DNA from: Synergistales bacterium | GTDB lineage: Bacteria; Synergistota; Synergistia; Synergistales; Aminobacteriaceae | Assembly (NCBI GenBank): GCA_025997955.1 | Contig: BNVH01000073.1 | Location: 1 to 17,403, forward strand | Length of the DNA stretch: 17,403 nt | Reading direction: 5' to 3' | Part shown: piece by piece, positions 1-7,074 of the stretch | Layout of the letters: each line of letters starts with the position of its first letter | How positions within the stretch are numbered: the stretch's first letter is position 1 | Program-made: the position numbers and the translations under genes | Notes under the pieces: generated by a model | What the model was told of the DNA's origin: nothing | The model's database searches: none | Seen by the model: the letters and a program-made list of their open reading frames with translations, nothing else

Positions 1-97
1 CCAGAATATCCATAAGTAAATGGTGTGTATAGGAATTTGAGCGCGGGTCTTTAAGTTCTCCGAAATATTCGTGAATGCTTGTGGTTTTTAAAGACAT
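1..97 (-). CDS. ISAs1 family transposase, N-terminal fragment
   Basis: Translation from an ATG at 97 gives a start MSLKTTSIHEYFGELKDPRS followed by residues containing HHLLMDIL, open to the window edge. This matches the N-terminal DDE_Tnp_1-associated segment of ISAs1/H-repeat transposases: a short helix, F..L.DPR, then a hydrophobic L.DIL helix. The catalytic DDE domain lies outside the window, so activity cannot be judged. An AAGGGG-type ribosome site sits 9 bases upstream of the ATG (107-111), and the start lies about 98 bases inside the proposed IS end, a normal leader length for this family. Family assignment rests on the short N-terminal motif only. Confidence 0.8.
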   Translation of the reverse strand, partial: MSLKTTSIHEYFGELKDPRSNSYTHHLLMDIL

Positions 98-134
98 ATA
101 GAGCTACCCCTTTCTTTTTATGGAATAGCTCTAT
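98..134 (-). promoter_or_regulatory. Hairpin in transposase leader enclosing the SD
   Basis: ATAGAGCTA at 98-106 and TAGCTCTAT at 126-134 are perfect 9-base inverted arms. In the minus-strand transcript the loop holds the AAGGGG ribosome site and the 3' arm abuts the ATG at 97. Such a fold could limit translation from read-through transcripts entering the element. The repeat is seen directly; the regulatory role is inferred. Confidence 0.4.
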
Positions 135-181
135 TTTTATCACTTCTTTTCTATAAGTTCAAGCTCTGGGTGTGATTTTTT

Positions 182-195
182 ATGCGTTTGCCCTG
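182..195 (-). repeat. Presumed IS terminal repeat, left copy
   Basis: On the minus strand this is CAGGGCAAACGCAT, at the proposed boundary of the ISAs1-like element. The identical 14-mer occurs on the plus strand at 16883-16896, so the two copies form an inverted repeat across the window with element interiors pointing outward. Identity ends after 14 bases inward, as expected for matching terminal repeats but not for whole-element copies. Confidence 0.5.
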
Positions 196-597
196 GTTCA
201 GAATACCAGAATGTAACATCATATAGATGGCGCAAGTATGGAAGCACTTCCGTCAGTGGCGGTTATCCACCCCGCCCCAACAGTTACAGCGATTACAGAT
301 GGGTAACCGTTAAGGATCCCGGAAGTAGCACGTTGACCATTACCAACGCACATGCAGATGACCAAGGTTGGTATATCTGTTATGTAAATGGGGTCGGCTT
401 TGGTTTCTATTCTTGGCCTCCTGCTCCGCTTACGGTAAGAGCCGCTCCTACACCTACACCTACACCTACACCGACCCCAACACCTACGCCAACACCTACG
501 CCTACCGATAAACAAGACAGCGGCGGCGGGGGGTGCTCCGCAGGCTTCGGCGCGGTTGCTGCTCGCGGCGGGCTTCGCTTTCAAAAAGCGCGCTTAA
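196..597 (+). pseudogene. Broken Ig-domain / PT-linker / Synerg-CTERM surface protein
   Basis: An open frame immediately after the IS boundary encodes the second half of an Ig-like domain: YRWRKYG at about 222, then LTITNAHADDQGWYICYVNG from 333, where D.G.Y.C is the Ig signature. Ten Pro-Thr dipeptides follow (447-506), then DSGGGGCSAGFG. In that frame the tail becomes basic and runs on, but one frame over the same DNA reads LLLAAGFAFKKRA and stops at 597. This is the expected hydrophobic helix, basic tail and stop of a Synerg-CTERM sorting signal. So there is a frameshift around 545-560, and no start codon or signal peptide because the 5' part is cut off at 195. In intact form it would be an exported, surface-sorted adhesin-like protein. 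The Ig and sorting-signal assignments rest on motif recognition. Confidence 0.7.
447..506 (+). repeat. Pro-Thr hexanucleotide repeat linker
   Basis: Ten CCT-ACA/ACC/ACG-type hexamers encode ten Pro-Thr dipeptides between the Ig-like domain and the sorting signal. They form an extended, probably glycosylated wall or outer-membrane spacer. Such tracts are prone to slippage. Confidence 0.85.
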
Positions 598-620
598 AGC
601 ATATTTGGGATATGGTTATC

Positions 621-649
621 AAAAAAGAGGGGTCATCCCCTCTTTTTTT
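621..649 (+). terminator. Strong intrinsic terminator, probably bidirectional
   Basis: An A6-GAGGGG arm (621-632), a TCAT loop and a CCCCTC-T7 arm (637-649) form a perfect 12-base-pair stem ending in a T run. It lies 24 bases after the stop of the Synerg-CTERM gene. Because the 5' arm starts with six A, it should also stop minus-strand transcripts, including any that run past the end of the DUF4153 gene at 1066. Confidence 0.85.
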
Positions 650-664
650 GTATCTTTCGCTTTC

Positions 665-1062
665 TGGCGTTCTTGTTTCTCATATATTTGCACACCTATA
701 ACGACTTTGACCGAAAACATATTTGGGAGTGAAAACCATAGCTACGGAGCCATTTTCAAGCAATGTTTGACGTACGGCGACTTTGACGGCGTCAAGGACG
801 AGTTGAACGAATTGCTTTCGAGAATCCCCTATGACGACTTCATGGGAGCCGCAAGCACTGTCGTCAAAGCCAAGCGACTCGGTATTGACGCCGGAGAGTG
901 GATTTATCGCTCCACAATATTGTCGTATCTCTACGGCATGGGGCTTGACGTGAGCGCGCCGACGCCTTTGACGAAGCTATGCTTCTGGGGCTTGCGATAG
1001 ACGACGGCGCGCGAGCGATAACGGCGATAAGGTGCGAGAAAAAGACGGATAGGATCAACTAA
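665..1062 (+). pseudogene. Remnant of AAA-ATPase/PD-(D/E)XK nuclease protein (DUF1703-like)
   Basis: A frame without a start codon reads from WRSCFSYI through GDFDGVKDELNELLSRIPYDD and then IYRSTILSYLYGMGLDVSA. This is the helical lead-in to the C-terminal nuclease domain of the ATP-binding, PD-(D/E)XK (DUF1703) family. At about 955-962 the sequence jumps one frame and continues as ADAFDEAMLLGLAIDDGARA to a TAA at 1060-1062, matching the extreme C-terminus of that family. The GR.D and E.K catalytic motifs that should lie between are missing. The AAA_14-type ATPase part is also absent, as the terminator hairpin lies just upstream. It is a decayed fragment. The family call is from remembered motif order. 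Confidence 0.6.
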
Positions 1063-1065
1063 GCC

Positions 1066-2775
1066 TCACTGCGTCAAAACCTGATAGCGTCTTCCGCCTA
1101 TCTCAATGTCGTTGAAGATGGGTTCCGTGATTTGAAAATCCTCCGCGTTCTCAGGGGTCTCATTTATGCCATAAATCACACCCAGCGCTAAGACATCGGA
1201 AGACGCTCCAAACGATATGTCCAACACTAAAATGACGCCGCTCTTTATGAGGAGAAGTTCATTACCGCTATTTCCATTGTTTTGGCGGGTTATTTTTTTA
1301 AGGACGAAAGAAAGCTCCGAGCTTTGTTTTATACCGTGAAGCGGAAAGAACTCCGGCGCGTACCATTGACGAACCAAAGAATCAATGACGCGCGGCGAGA
1401 GCGGTTGGGTCTTGTCTATGCGCGCGTCGGCCAAAATAGCCCTTCGGCGTTTCTCGGACATGCGGGCGTTTTGCATATTTAAACTATATTCTTTTTCATC
1501 GCTCGCAAGGGCTTCGGCAAGATGAACGCTTATAACTTCGTTATTGGTGCTTTTCAGTCTTGTTACGGCCTTGCTTCCGTATCGTCCCAAGCTAAAGCGC
1601 AGATAGAGGAAATCAAAATTATCGGGGTGCGTTTGCCCGCTGAGGAGTCTGTCTGTCTGATTGTTGGCCGACAATCTGTAAGGGTCGAGAATGGGCGAAT
1701 TCATAGCCGTTACCAAGGTTAGAAGAATGACGGCGGCGGTCGTATTGACTCGCGACAAAGCGCCGGGCCACTGCCGCAAAAGCACGCTCCCGGCATATCC
1801 AAGCCCCCAAATCCCTACCACAATCACAAAAAACGCTGCGTGTATACGGTCGACGCTCCATCCGTATTGCCGAACACGTACACCCAAAGAGTAGAGACAA
1901 AGCGTCATATATATGGGTAAGCATAGCAGGGATAATTTCGCCGCTACGCTGACGTATCTATTGTAAAACGGGTTGTGCGTACCATCTAACCAAGCCGCGT
2001 TTGACAAAAGAATCGTGGCGAGCTGCAGAAGCAACATCAAAGAGCTAGCCTGCCCGGTACTCCAAAGCGTAGCGAGCCCTGAAAACGGAAGCGCCACAAC
2101 AAAGACCGTCGACAGAATGGAAAACGGCGGCAAGAGCCAAGCTAAAATGGAAAGTATCCAACGCCCAAGAGAGTCTATCCCGGGGTGATTGAGCGCCAAA
2201 GTTATCGAAAGCGCCGCCGTTAAGCTTGTCAGAGGCATAGCCACAAGCGGATTGAAAACGATTTTTGGCACGAAATCAAGCCCTATAATGTCAAAAAGCA
2301 GCGATGCCGTCAGAAGCAACGCCCAAAAAGTCACTACAACGATAACGGCCTGAAAAAGCAAAAACACATTACGGCAGAGCTGAAAAAAAACGTCCGAATA
2401 AGGAACCCTCCAACTCCAGGTAGCTATCCGGCACTGAAAAAACGGCAGAAAAAGAAACACAGCGGCGCAGTTGCGGGCTAAGTTCATATTTTGAGTGGGG
2501 AGGTGATAAAGCTCCGAATCCAAGGGAAGCGCGGCCCAAAGCCAGTAGCAGTGAAAGATCAGCAAAAGCGCGCAGAGCCCGCCCAGAAAACGCCTAAGCC
2601 GCCGCCCCCAGTGCTCTTGCGCTAACCAAAAAGCGAACGGCGCAATGATCACAAGGGATAAGGGCATACCCATATATGGGCCGGAAACAGTGTAAATATA
2701 CTGCCCTAAAAGAAGTCCTTGCAACAATGCCGACAGTATCACCCAAAAATAACGCTTAAAATCGAGCCCGTACAT
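1066..2775 (-). CDS. DUF4153 family polytopic membrane protein
   Basis: This 569-residue protein has an N-terminal two-thirds built of many hydrophobic helices (about residues 8-370) and a soluble C-terminal part of about 200 residues. The segment YGWSVDRIHAAFFVIVVGIW, near residue 305, matches the conserved G.t..R.y....~.W region of DUF4153 membrane proteins. The function of the family is not established; it is an inner-membrane protein of unknown activity. It is the last gene of the queA-mltG-ftsK cluster, starting 3 bases after the stop of the DUF2993-like gene, so the two are almost certainly co-transcribed and perhaps translationally coupled. No hairpin lies directly after its stop; the two-way terminator at 621-649 is the nearest candidate. 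Confidence 0.75.
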   Translation of the reverse strand: MYGLDFKRYFWVILSALLQGLLLGQYIYTVSGPYMGMPLSLVIIAPFAFWLAQEHWGRRLRRFLGGLCALLLIFHCYWLWAALPLDSELYHLPTQNMNLARNCAAVFLFLPFFQCRIATWSWRVPYSDVFFQLCRNVFLLFQAVIVVVTFWALLLTASLLFDIIGLDFVPKIVFNPLVAMPLTSLTAALSITLALNHPGIDSLGRWILSILAWLLPPFSILSTVFVVALPFSGLATLWSTGQASSLMLLLQLATILLSNAAWLDGTHNPFYNRYVSVAAKLSLLCLPIYMTLCLYSLGVRVRQYGWSVDRIHAAFFVIVVGIWGLGYAGSVLLRQWPGALSRVNTTAAVILLTLVTAMNSPILDPYRLSANNQTDRLLSGQTHPDNFDFLYLRFSLGRYGSKAVTRLKSTNNEVISVHLAEALASDEKEYSLNMQNARMSEKRRRAILADARIDKTQPLSPRVIDSLVRQWYAPEFFPLHGIKQSSELSFVLKKITRQNNGNSGNELLLIKSGVILVLDISFGASSDVLALGVIYGINETPENAEDFQITEPIFNDIEIGGRRYQVLTQ

Positions 2776-2778
2776 TGT

Positions 2779-3585
2779 CTAATCCGCCCGATTTGCCTGA
2801 AAATGGCAGGTAAACCCGTTATTCAGGCGTTCTGGTAAAACACGCGTGGAGAGCAAGGCCTCTCCTTTCAAAAACTCTACGTTGTTTAGCTTCAGAGGGA
2901 AAGGAAAACGGGACAGGTTCAATATCGGCTGAATTTGACCGATGGCTTTTTCGGTGATGTAATCCGGCACGTCCATCCTGTTGACGAAAACTTCATATTT
3001 ATCAAGCCAAAGCTCTTTATTATTTACTATTCTAAGACTGCTTTTGAATTCAATCAAAATATCAAAAGACAAAAACAGGATTTGCGCTAAGTAGTTTCCT
3101 CTGGCGCTAAGCCCGTCAGGTGAGATTTTTAAGGATATGTCATGCCATTTCCCGTCTTTGCCAAACACCCTATCGGAGAGGCTGTCGTTAATGTCTTTAT
3201 CGGTCAGCCTACAAAAGGCGTAAGTCTGAAGCGCGTCCAAGCAGACGACGTTGCCTTTTTCCCATTCTATAGGCGAGTTGAATTGCACGTCGCTCATGTG
3301 GGCGGTAAGTCTGTCCAAGCGAACTCTTCCGATACGCACTCCCGTCATATCCATATACAGTTCCCGAATACGGCCGGTCTCATTCGGCAATTCGTCAACC
3401 TCCAAAAAAACCTCCTCAGGTTCGAATTTTTCGACGTAAAACCGCAAGATGTGACTCAACGGCGTATCGCCTTCAACTTTTCCGACAAACTCCATATCAG
3501 CAGCGAGCGCATACCCCATAGACAGAAACAAAAACGCAAAAAACGCGCATACGCCAACCGCTTTTTGTTTTTTTATATTTTTCAC
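2779..3585 (-). CDS. Exported DUF2993/LmeA-like lipid-binding protein
   Basis: The product has 268 residues from a GTG at 3585. That start has GGAGG 8 bases upstream (3594-3598) and places a classic signal peptide first: KNIKKQK, a hydrophobic core, then YALA before ADMEF. An in-frame ATG at 3621 would overlap the upstream gene and add 12 residues before the signal, so it is less likely. The mature part alternates beta-strand-like segments and ends with LNLSRFPFPLKLNNVEFLKG, resembling the closing strands of the DUF2993 (LmeA-type) fold. Members of that family bind phospholipids or act on envelope lipids. It should be periplasmic or bound to the outer face of the inner membrane. It lies 14 bases after the HypE-like gene and 3 bases before the DUF4153 gene. 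Envelope location is well supported; lipid binding is inferred. Confidence 0.6.
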   Translation of the reverse strand: MKNIKKQKAVGVCAFFAFLFLSMGYALAADMEFVGKVEGDTPLSHILRFYVEKFEPEEVFLEVDELPNETGRIRELYMDMTGVRIGRVRLDRLTAHMSDVQFNSPIEWEKGNVVCLDALQTYAFCRLTDKDINDSLSDRVFGKDGKWHDISLKISPDGLSARGNYLAQILFLSFDILIEFKSSLRIVNNKELWLDKYEVFVNRMDVPDYITEKAIGQIQPILNLSRFPFPLKLNNVEFLKGEALLSTRVLPERLNNGFTCHFQANRAD

Positions 3586-3599
3586 CGTGACGACCTCCG

Positions 3600-4589
3600 T
3601 TATCGACTCAATATTTTCCAAAGCTCATCGTGAGCGTCACTCCGCTCGCTATCGGAGCGTTCAGTGCGATTTACAAAACGCCCTATGATTTTAGCGGGGA
3701 TTTTGACGGATTCAGAAGACAGTCTTGATATGGCCTCGTCGGCGTTATCAGGTGACAAGACGGATAGCAGCATCCCTGAGGATATAAGGCGAAGAGGGTC
3801 GAAGCCGAGGGCATGAGCCGCTTCTATAGTCAGAGGGGACAGCGGAATATTTTGATTGTCAAGCGCCACATCAAGCCCGCAAGCATCCCTGATTTCTCCG
3901 ATGGCTCCGAGGATACCGCCTTCTGTGGGGTCGTGCATATAACGTGATATATCGCGCAAAAGCCGCGCTTCGCGCAAAACGGAAAGATCGCCTTGCCACG
4001 AGCGCGCTTCCTCAAGCTCCTCCGCGCTCAGAAAAGACAAAAGATCGGGCCTATCATGGGCTATTATGGACATACCCTCAAGACCGGCATGTTTTGTGGC
4101 CAAAATGACATCTCCGGCCTGAATGAGGTTTGCGCGGAGGTCGTAAGACGATGTCCCCATCATGGTCCCAACAAGGACGGGGTGGTCGTATCTGTCCGAT
4201 AGCTCGGTATGCCCACCCACTACCGCTATGCCTAAGAGCTCGCAAGTGAGGTGGATTTCATCCATAATATATCTTATAAAGTTTAAACCGTCGCCTACAG
4301 GGATTATCAAGGTGACTATAAACCAAGATGGATCTCCTCCCTTGCAGGCGACGTCGTTGGCATTGACGTGCACGAGAAGACGTCCGGCGCCCATTTTGGC
4401 TCCGACTATAGGGTCGGACGCCGCGACGAGATACGGAGCGCCGCCCCACCGCACCAAGGCGGCGTCCTCGCCGAGCCCTGGGCCTATCAAGACATCACGC
4501 CGCGCGGCGCCGCGGCAATGCAAAACATTTTTTTCCAAAATATCAGGCGGAAGTTTCCCGACCGAATATTTTTCACTCATTATGTCCAT
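3600..4589 (-). CDS. HypE/AIR-synthase family ATP-binding protein
   Basis: This protein of about 329 residues has the PurM/HypE fold order: GPGLGEDAALV near the N-terminus (ATP/Mg-binding strand), DPIVGAKMGAG, HVNANDVACKGGDPSWF, VVGGHTELSD, KHAGLEGMSIIAHD and MHDPTEGGILGAIGEI. AIR synthase, SelD, ThiL and HypE share this architecture, and the DPTEGG segment is closest to HypE-like members. True HypE ends in a cysteine (PRIC) that carries the cyanide precursor; this protein ends WKILSR, so it is not a canonical hydrogenase factor, and no hyp genes are nearby. The ATG at 4589 is chosen because AAGGTGA lies at 4601-4607; an ATG at 4580 is also possible. Cytosolic, with unknown substrate. Confidence 0.75.
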   Translation of the reverse strand: MDIMSEKYSVGKLPPDILEKNVLHCRGAARRDVLIGPGLGEDAALVRWGGAPYLVAASDPIVGAKMGAGRLLVHVNANDVACKGGDPSWFIVTLIIPVGDGLNFIRYIMDEIHLTCELLGIAVVGGHTELSDRYDHPVLVGTMMGTSSYDLRANLIQAGDVILATKHAGLEGMSIIAHDRPDLLSFLSAEELEEARSWQGDLSVLREARLLRDISRYMHDPTEGGILGAIGEIRDACGLDVALDNQNIPLSPLTIEAAHALGFDPLRLISSGMLLSVLSPDNADEAISRLSSESVKIPAKIIGRFVNRTERSDSERSDAHDELWKILSR

Positions 4590-4640
4590 TTTACGAACAC
4601 TCACCTTAAAATTCAAAACTATTTATTTATTTATTTTGAA

Positions 4641-4646
4641 ATTATA
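4641..4646 (-). promoter_or_regulatory. Candidate internal promoter (-10 box)
   Basis: The only sizeable gap in the queA-DUF4153 cluster (4590-4665) is AT-rich and holds a perfect minus-strand TATAAT at 4646-4641. It is followed by four ATTT units and the SD of the HypE-like gene. The -35 position 17 bases upstream matches the consensus poorly, so this is tentative. Confidence 0.4.
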
Positions 4647-4665
4647 ACACCATTCATATTACGCG

Positions 4666-7065
4666 TTACTCGTCATCACCGGAATAGCCGCCGAGCGAGC
4701 CGTTTCTGGCGCTATATAAAATCTCGAAAGCGCTTTCCTCGTCCGTCAAAATCTCTCGCGGCTTTGATGAATTGGACGTTTGGGGACCTATTATACCGAG
4801 CTGTTCAAGCCCGATTATGAGACGCCCCGCACGGGGATAACCAACGTTGAGCCGTCGTTGAAGACCGCTGGCCGAGGCTATGCCGGACTCCATTATGCTG
4901 CGTATGGCGTCCTCCAATTTAGGGTCATCCGCTATGTTTGGTTCACTTCGCTCATCGCCTCCGCCGCTGTTCGGCATAGCCTCAAACTCTATATATTCGG
5001 GCGAGCCAAAGGCGTTTTTCATGTACTCGACAAAGTCCAATGTGTACTCTTCCGTGATGAAAGACGCCTGCAAACGCATGGGGTGAGGGTATCTCGAGCT
5101 GTAGAAGAGCATATCCCCTTTACCGATTAGTTTTTCGGCTCCCATTTTGTCTATTATTGTGCGCGAGTCCGTCTGCGACGGCACGACGAAAGCGACGCGA
5201 GCCGGGATATTGGCCTTGATAAGCCCGGTTATGACGTCGACGGACGGGCGCTGAGTCGCCAAAATTAAATGTATGCCCGAAGACCGCGCTTTCCCGGCAA
5301 GACGCACGATAAGCCCCTCGACTTCCTTGCCGGCTGTGTACATGAGGTCGGCCAACTCGTCGACGACAATGACTATATGAGGGAAACGATGTTTTGGCAG
5401 GGCTTTTTCGTTGTAAGACGCCAAGTTTCTCACCCGCGCCCTCGCGAAAGCCTCGGAGCGGCTTTCCATCTCCTGCACGGCCCAAGCAAGGGCGGAAATG
5501 GCCTTTTTGGGCTCAGATACGGGGCGCGATAAGAGATGCGGCAAGCCTTCGTAGATAGCGAACTCCACTTGCTTAGGGTCAACTAAGATGAGTCTCAATT
5601 CATCCGGGGTTCGCTGAGAACACATGCTCAGGATACAGGTATTTGTGAAAACGCTCTTGCCTGAGCCAGTTGTGCCCGCGACCAGCATATGCGGCATATC
5701 CTCAAGCCCGCATATTAAGTGTTTGGAGTCGACCAGCACTCCCATAGGCAGAGGCAATATAAATTTGCTCTCCATAAACTCCTCCGACTCCATAATGGAG
5801 CGCATGGTTATGCCCCTTCGCTCTGGGTTCGGTATCTCTATGCCGACGTATCTTTGCCCCAGGATAGGCGCTTCCACACGGACAGAATGCACGGCCAAGG
5901 CCATAGTCAAATCATTGGACAGTCCGGAGACCTTGCTGACCTTGATACCCGGCGCAAGCTCGAGCTGAAACTGAATCACGGACGGACCTATTACGATATG
6001 GGCGACGTTTGATTTTACGCCAAAATTTTGAAGTGTCTCGACTATGAGTTCGGCTTGCTGGTCGGCTATCTCTTGGCTTCCGTCGTCTTTGTTTTCGTTT
6101 GCTTGGGGTCCGAATATATCAATGGGAGGCGGGAAGACCGCGCCAAGAAAAGGCTCCTCTATTGGAGCGAGGGGCATGTTCGGTCCGTCGGAAAATCTCA
6201 CATCGGGGAGTTCTTGAACAGCGCTCGCCGGCTCTGCTTCGGTTGGGACCGCTGAGACAATTTCTATAATCTCTATCTTCTCTTCCATTTTTTCTGTATT
6301 CTCCTCCACTGTCTCTTTTATCTTTTCTTCTATCTTTTCTTCTATCTTTTCTTCTATTTCCTCTTCTATTTCCTCTTCTATTTCCTCTTCTATTTCCTCT
6401 TCCGCCTTCTCTTCGGGCTTCACTTCTGGTTTTTCTACTATTTTGCATTCTTTCTCCATTGTTTTGTATTCCGGCTTGTATTCCAGTTCAACGCGCGAAC
6501 GCGCTCGGACGAATTGCGGCTCCGCGTTTTCCGCGGATTCAACAAACTTTAGCCTATATAATATAGCCGTAAACACCTGAATGGGAAGTTTGAAACCGAA
6601 GAATATCATCGAAAGGGACAAAAAAATAAACGCAGCGGCCACCGCGCCTGACGCGCCAAGGTTTATCATAAAAAACCGGGAGAGCCAAACACCTACACCG
6701 CCGGCCTCTGTCAGCCGCCAAGGTAAAAGCAACTCGGCTCTGACAAAAAGCCCAAGCGTAAACGCCCCCGACAGATAGAGAAAAACAACCCCCAGAACCT
6801 GCCCCAATGGTCTTGGTATATGTCTTTTCATCAGATTGGCCACGCACATATAAACCAAGAACAAAAGAGGAGCAACGAACGCTCCGCCAACGGTATCAAG
6901 CAAAAACTCTCCTGTGACGCGCCCGTTTTCCCCCGTCCAGGCCCAGCCCAAAAGCGCGCCTATAACATAGATGACCGAACACATAAATAAAAAGACGATG
7001 AATCCAAAACAACCGCGCTGTTTTTTCGGATGAGACGCGATGCGCGAGGTGCGTTTTTTAGACAT
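4666..7065 (-). CDS. ftsK: DNA translocase FtsK/SpoIIIE
   Basis: The 799-residue protein has the full FtsK layout. A basic tail and four membrane helices lie in residues 19-160. An acidic linker (about 175-330) contains a Glu-Ile repeat. The motor domain has Walker A GTTGSGKS at 464-471 and Walker B ending in DELAD at 569-573, then LAGKARSSGIHLILATQRPS. The winged-helix gamma domain (about 715-775, ASGLQRRLNVGYPRAGRLI) reads polar DNA motifs. It pumps chromosome ends across the division septum and supports dimer resolution. The ATG lies 9 bases after the mltG stop; its GGAG site is formed by the last codons of mltG, so the two are likely coupled. Only the linker is unusual. Confidence 0.96.
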   Translation of the reverse strand: MSKKRTSRIASHPKKQRGCFGFIVFLFMCSVIYVIGALLGWAWTGENGRVTGEFLLDTVGGAFVAPLLFLVYMCVANLMKRHIPRPLGQVLGVVFLYLSGAFTLGLFVRAELLLPWRLTEAGGVGVWLSRFFMINLGASGAVAAAFIFLSLSMIFFGFKLPIQVFTAILYRLKFVESAENAEPQFVRARSRVELEYKPEYKTMEKECKIVEKPEVKPEEKAEEEIEEEIEEEIEEEIEEKIEEKIEEKIKETVEENTEKMEEKIEIIEIVSAVPTEAEPASAVQELPDVRFSDGPNMPLAPIEEPFLGAVFPPPIDIFGPQANENKDDGSQEIADQQAELIVETLQNFGVKSNVAHIVIGPSVIQFQLELAPGIKVSKVSGLSNDLTMALAVHSVRVEAPILGQRYVGIEIPNPERRGITMRSIMESEEFMESKFILPLPMGVLVDSKHLICGLEDMPHMLVAGTTGSGKSVFTNTCILSMCSQRTPDELRLILVDPKQVEFAIYEGLPHLLSRPVSEPKKAISALAWAVQEMESRSEAFARARVRNLASYNEKALPKHRFPHIVIVVDELADLMYTAGKEVEGLIVRLAGKARSSGIHLILATQRPSVDVITGLIKANIPARVAFVVPSQTDSRTIIDKMGAEKLIGKGDMLFYSSRYPHPMRLQASFITEEYTLDFVEYMKNAFGSPEYIEFEAMPNSGGGDERSEPNIADDPKLEDAIRSIMESGIASASGLQRRLNVGYPRAGRLIIGLEQLGIIGPQTSNSSKPREILTDEESAFEILYSARNGSLGGYSGDDE
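6319..6402 (-). repeat. Seven 12-base tandem repeats inside ftsK linker
   Basis: Three copies of TATCTTTTCTTC (6319-6354) are followed by four copies of TATTTCCTCTTC (6355-6402), with no interruption. On the coding strand they encode a run of EEIE units followed by EKIE units, about residues 222-249. The frame is kept because 12 is divisible by 3, so copy number can vary without breaking ftsK. Confidence 0.95.
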
Positions 7066-7074
7066 TGAATAAAT

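Larger units (their letters stand above)
1..195 (-). mobile_element. End of an ISAs1-like insertion sequence (runs off left edge)
   Basis: The minus strand carries the first 32 codons of an ISAs1-type transposase at 97..1. Reading upstream from it, a sequence beginning CAGGGCAAACGCAT starts at 195. CAGGG is a usual start for ISAs1-family terminal repeats, so 195 is the proposed element boundary. Past 195 the plus strand immediately shows Ig-domain coding sequence in an open frame, as expected if the element landed inside that gene. The other end and any target duplication lie outside the window, so the boundary is inferred. Confidence 0.6.

Noticed and set aside
447..506. CRISPR-like short repeats
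   Set aside because: These are six-base Pro-Thr codon repeats in frame with no spacers.
864..1058. Minus-strand 64-residue open frame
   Set aside because: It lies opposite the nuclease remnant and has no motif, so it is treated as antisense noise.
3586..3621. ATG start at 3621 for the DUF2993-like gene
   Set aside because: It overlaps the upstream gene and puts 12 polar residues before the signal peptide. The GTG at 3585 has GGAGG at ideal spacing.
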